Of a stretch of DNA of 64,000 bases, positions 60,905-64,000 are shown piece by piece (position 1 is the stretch's first letter; each line of letters opens with the position of its first letter). The position numbers were made by a program, and so were the translations under genes. The stretch comes from Hofstenia miamia (Eukaryota; Xenacoelomorpha; Acoela): assembly GCA_004352715.1 (NCBI GenBank), contig SCFE01000021.1:2318703-2382702 (forward strand), read 5' to 3'. The notes below the pieces were generated by a model that was given only the letters and a program-made list of their open reading frames with translations, had not been told where the DNA came from and did no database searches.

Positions 60905-61177
60905 ACTGCACTGTCACCAATAATGAGCTAGAAGAGCGAGACCAGTCAGTGTCGAATCCACTGTATTCAGCTCCACACATGAAAGCGCCACTGTGGGTTT
61001 TTTTAGTTAAAGGAATTACAAGATCTGCACTCGAAGTCAGTCTACTAACTTCATTGGGTATAGTCCAAGTGTATGTTACGTTGGTCACAGTAGGAAAAGC
61101 ATTTTCAAGAACACAACTTAATTTTAAGCTGCTGTTTAGAGCAATAACGAGACCACTATTCTGCTCTTGCATTGTAT
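60905..61177 (-). CDS. Second copy of the canonical Ig-domain exon (isolated)
   Basis: This 273-base exon has the same acceptor (TTCTTACAG) and donor (GTAAGT) as 15417-15689. It encodes the same residues, including SSLKLSC, TYTWTIP and SGAFMCGAEY. I count three nucleotide differences, all synonymous (Pro CCC/CCT, Lys AAG/AAA, Phe TTT/TTC). No other receptor exon is visible on this strand nearby; neighbouring exons would fall in the flanking gaps or outside the window. Confidence 0.75.
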
Positions 61178-61612
61178 CTGTAAGAACGATTTTTACACTA
61201 TCAGGTCTTCTGGGTTCTAAAAATTTTGAAATATAAGAAATAAAGGGTTTTGCTGCACTAACGATTTTTGTCTAAAATTTATCCAGATTTTTGTCTATGC
61301 AAAAATCCGCAGCATATAACACAAAAACCCGTACAAAATTTTGGACAAAAATCCGCAATTAGCACAAAAAATCTTGATAAAAGTTTTAAAAATATCCACA
61401 GTGCAGCATACTACTTCAAACATATTTTGAAAACAATTTTTCAACGGTTTGTGCTCTCGGATTTTTCAGAACTATTTCAAATTTAGCATAGATGTTAAAC
61501 AAATATTATTATTCATCAGGCTTTTCGGTACTTTTGTGCTTTTTTCACATTCCCCACCCCCAATAATTGCAAAAATGACTAATTTATAATCACAATAATA
61601 ATAACCTTAACC

Positions 61613-62612
61613 NNNNNNNNNNNNNNNNNNNNNNNNNNNNNNNNNNNNNNNNNNNNNNNNNNNNNNNNNNNNNNNNNNNNNNNNNNNNNNNNNNNNNNNN
61701 NNNNNNNNNNNNNNNNNNNNNNNNNNNNNNNNNNNNNNNNNNNNNNNNNNNNNNNNNNNNNNNNNNNNNNNNNNNNNNNNNNNNNNNNNNNNNNNNNNNN
61801 NNNNNNNNNNNNNNNNNNNNNNNNNNNNNNNNNNNNNNNNNNNNNNNNNNNNNNNNNNNNNNNNNNNNNNNNNNNNNNNNNNNNNNNNNNNNNNNNNNNN
61901 NNNNNNNNNNNNNNNNNNNNNNNNNNNNNNNNNNNNNNNNNNNNNNNNNNNNNNNNNNNNNNNNNNNNNNNNNNNNNNNNNNNNNNNNNNNNNNNNNNNN
62001 NNNNNNNNNNNNNNNNNNNNNNNNNNNNNNNNNNNNNNNNNNNNNNNNNNNNNNNNNNNNNNNNNNNNNNNNNNNNNNNNNNNNNNNNNNNNNNNNNNNN
62101 NNNNNNNNNNNNNNNNNNNNNNNNNNNNNNNNNNNNNNNNNNNNNNNNNNNNNNNNNNNNNNNNNNNNNNNNNNNNNNNNNNNNNNNNNNNNNNNNNNNN
62201 NNNNNNNNNNNNNNNNNNNNNNNNNNNNNNNNNNNNNNNNNNNNNNNNNNNNNNNNNNNNNNNNNNNNNNNNNNNNNNNNNNNNNNNNNNNNNNNNNNNN
62301 NNNNNNNNNNNNNNNNNNNNNNNNNNNNNNNNNNNNNNNNNNNNNNNNNNNNNNNNNNNNNNNNNNNNNNNNNNNNNNNNNNNNNNNNNNNNNNNNNNNN
62401 NNNNNNNNNNNNNNNNNNNNNNNNNNNNNNNNNNNNNNNNNNNNNNNNNNNNNNNNNNNNNNNNNNNNNNNNNNNNNNNNNNNNNNNNNNNNNNNNNNNN
62501 NNNNNNNNNNNNNNNNNNNNNNNNNNNNNNNNNNNNNNNNNNNNNNNNNNNNNNNNNNNNNNNNNNNNNNNNNNNNNNNNNNNNNNNNNNNNNNNNNNNN
62601 NNNNNNNNNNNN
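61613..62612. other. 1000-N scaffold gap
   Basis: Exactly 1000 Ns. It bounds the inverted-copy contig on its right side. Confidence 0.95.
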
Positions 62613-62873
62613 TCCCAGCTGAGGCGAAACTGTTACGCAATTGTCGTTGTCAGCCAAAAACTTTCTAAGGAAAATATGATTGACATTATTGATAATAGTT
62701 ATAAGAAACAATTTGTTTAGACAGTGAACAAAATGCAACTCAATTATCGTCATGCGCTTTGTAACAATGAAACTTGGGCGCCAAAGCAAACGTATTTCGC
62801 ATCAAAGAATCATTCCTTAACACTGTCGGGAATTCAATACCATTCTTGTACGGCGTTTTCCTTGTGACACACC
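62613..62873 (+). repeat. Near-identical copy of 58131-58394
   Basis: Starts TCCCAGCTGAGGCGAAACTG and runs to CCTTGTGACACAC with only a few differences from the end of the LINE relic at 58131-58394, which stops at a single N (58395). Probably one locus represented twice across the scaffold gaps. Confidence 0.8.
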
Positions 62874-62879
62874 AGTCGC

Positions 62880-63640
62880 TAATACAACGGTGTCGGCAGT
62901 TTTTTAAATAGTGGGACTAGGTTCAACAACATAGAACACCATGTCTTAAAAAATAATCATTTTCTGGTTGGATAACTTCCTTATTTCTGTTCTATTTCAC
63001 AACACAATTCACTGAATATTTCAAAATTTATACAAGAATAAAAAGATTTTAATATTCCAATTAACATCATTATTATGTACTCAAAATTACAAACCCAATC
63101 GTGATAAAACTTAGCAAAGTCAAAGAGTTGTCATAGAAATTTATGATGATGTCTTACAGCTAAATCCTCCAAAGTTTTTTTAGCAGATTGGATATTTATT
63201 TGTAAGCAATTGCCCAATTCTATTATGATTCTTAATAACAAATTGTTGGTCATGTATTGTCCATGATTGCAGCGGCATTTTATTTTAAATTTCCCAATGC
63301 AATCCATATATAAAAAAAGCCTATTCGATAAATCTTGTTAACTTTTTGAATCACCAACTTAACATATTCAACATCGCAAATTGCTAAAGGTCCGAGCTTA
63401 GTCAGTCCAGCTTCTTCAACAGTTCCAATATCAAGCGAAAAATTTTATGCTAACATATCATAATTCTTTCTTTCGAAGTTATTGACATCCTCATTTTCAA
63501 GGCTAAATAGAACAGATCCTTGACTTCCAAAATATATTGTTATAACATCATAAGTTTACATGAATGAAATACAAAAATGAGTCGGTAGTCTCACATGCAA
63601 TGATAATTTTCAATTTCAAGCAGTATAGTTCGTTGCAAAA
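62880..63640. other. AT-rich sequence, no supported feature
   Basis: No recognisable coding sequence or terminal repeat. Confidence 0.5.
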
Positions 63641-63644
63641 AACT

Positions 63645-63938
63645 AATTGAGATGAAGCAATATATATATATATTGTTTATAAATATTCTTGTGATGAGTG
63701 TAACGCCTCATACATCGGGGAGACAAGAAGACATTTGGAAATTAGAATTAAAGAACACCTAAGAGGTCACCTAACATCAGAAATTTACTTACATCATCAC
63801 CAAGCAACAAAAGATCATTTTAAAATATTAACAAAGAACAAACATACCAAGATCACTGAAGCATTATTAATAAAACAACAACGTAAAAAACTTTTAAATA
63901 GACAATTAAACCATGTTAGCATTCTTAAACTTTTCTAA
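63645..63938 (+). pseudogene. Penelope-like element, GIY-YIG endonuclease domain (5'-truncated)
   Basis: The open frame reaches a TAA at 63936-63938. It contains IVYKYSCDECNASYIGETRR: the GIY-equivalent strand, a CxxC pair and the YIG strand, followed by HLEIRIKEHLRGH. This order is characteristic of the C-terminal endonuclease of Penelope-like retroelements. A later ITEALLIKQQ matches the conserved helix with Glu. The reverse transcriptase that should precede it is absent; the homology starts at a TA microsatellite (63661-63672), so the copy is 5'-truncated. Confidence 0.85.
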
Positions 63939-63956
63939 ACTTTCCCTCTATACTCT

Positions 63957-64000
63957 ATATGCACTGACGAAGCTATACGTATGTAGCGAAACATGTTTGC
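63957..64000 (+). ncRNA. Hammerhead-ribozyme-like core after the Penelope-like ORF (cut by window end)
   Basis: CTGACGA at 63964-63970 fits the CUGANGA core. GCTATA/TGTAGC (63972-63977 and 63982-63987) forms a 6-bp stem II with loop CGTA, one pair being G-U. GAAA follows at 63988-63991. ACATGT offers a minimal helix III, and TGC at 63998-64000 can pair with GCA at 63961-63963 as helix I. One extra A at 63971 departs from the consensus. Hammerheads are known in Penelope-like elements. Confidence 0.5.

Larger units (their letters stand above)
59664..61612 (-). repeat. Inverted copy of the 14.87-17.09 kb receptor region
   Basis: Reverse-complementing this contig reproduces 14869-17093: the TTAGGG-like edge, the TACACTG repeat, the second Ig exon, its intron and the LINE tail. 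Differences are small substitutions, absence of the MITE at 15870-16122 and a longer pogo-like MITE. The contig lies alone between two 1000-N gaps, so it may be a second gene, an inverted segmental duplication or a misplaced allelic contig. Confidence 0.85.

Noticed and set aside
1-64000. CRISPR arrays, operons, bacterial promoters, rRNA genes
   Set aside because: The sequence is clearly eukaryotic. No regularly spaced direct repeats or rRNA-like conserved blocks were seen.

Overview
The window is AT-rich eukaryotic DNA from an invertebrate animal. It has long introns, canonical GT-AG exons, Tc1/mariner, hAT-like and pogo-like DNA transposons, several decayed LINE retrotransposons and a Penelope-like element tail. 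No bacterial features are present. The base composition and the unusual immunoglobulin-type receptor exons would suit a hydrozoan cnidarian, but a tunicate or another invertebrate is not excluded. The sequence is a gapped draft: large N runs lie at 23970-24508, 36096-36258, 53689-53771, 58664-59663 and 61613-62612, with isolated Ns elsewhere. Several duplications abut these gaps and must be read with caution.

The one convincing host gene runs on the + strand from about 10.9 to 36.7 kb. Six exons chain together in compatible splice phases: 10943 (or 11003)-11362, 15417-15689, 20178-20423, 29170-29434, 33601-33704 and 36515-36639. They encode a V-like Ig domain, a canonical Ig domain, two tandem paralogous beta-sandwich domains, one transmembrane helix and a 40-residue cytoplasmic tail, followed by a stop codon and a polyadenylation signal. 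The first exon with the initiator ATG is not identified. Architecture and exon phases resemble invertebrate Ig-superfamily recognition receptors such as the Hydractinia Alr allorecognition family. That assignment is inference.

The introns are transposon graveyards. 11.5-15.3 kb holds repeat units, telomere-like degenerate repeats and gap-flanking duplications. 15.7-17.5 kb holds two MITEs and a LINE 3' end. 17.9-23.1 kb holds hAT-like elements. 23.3-27.1 kb is a LINE interrupted by two TA-flanked transposons. 27.8-29.1 kb is a second LINE on the minus strand. 29.8-33.4 kb holds two Tc1 relics and a possible dead exon.

The right half, 36.7-64 kb, shows no host gene I can support. It carries hAT-like elements with 8-bp target duplications (39.0, 42.0 and, imperfectly, 55.9 kb), LINE fragments (43.1-44.1 and 57.3-58.4 kb), an uninterrupted Tc1-type transposase ORF (48.5-49.5 kb, minus strand), foldback elements and a pogo-like relic. 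Between two 1000-N gaps (59664-61612) lies an inverted, near-identical copy of the second Ig exon with its flanking introns. The window ends in the GIY-YIG domain of a Penelope-like element followed by a hammerhead-ribozyme-like core.
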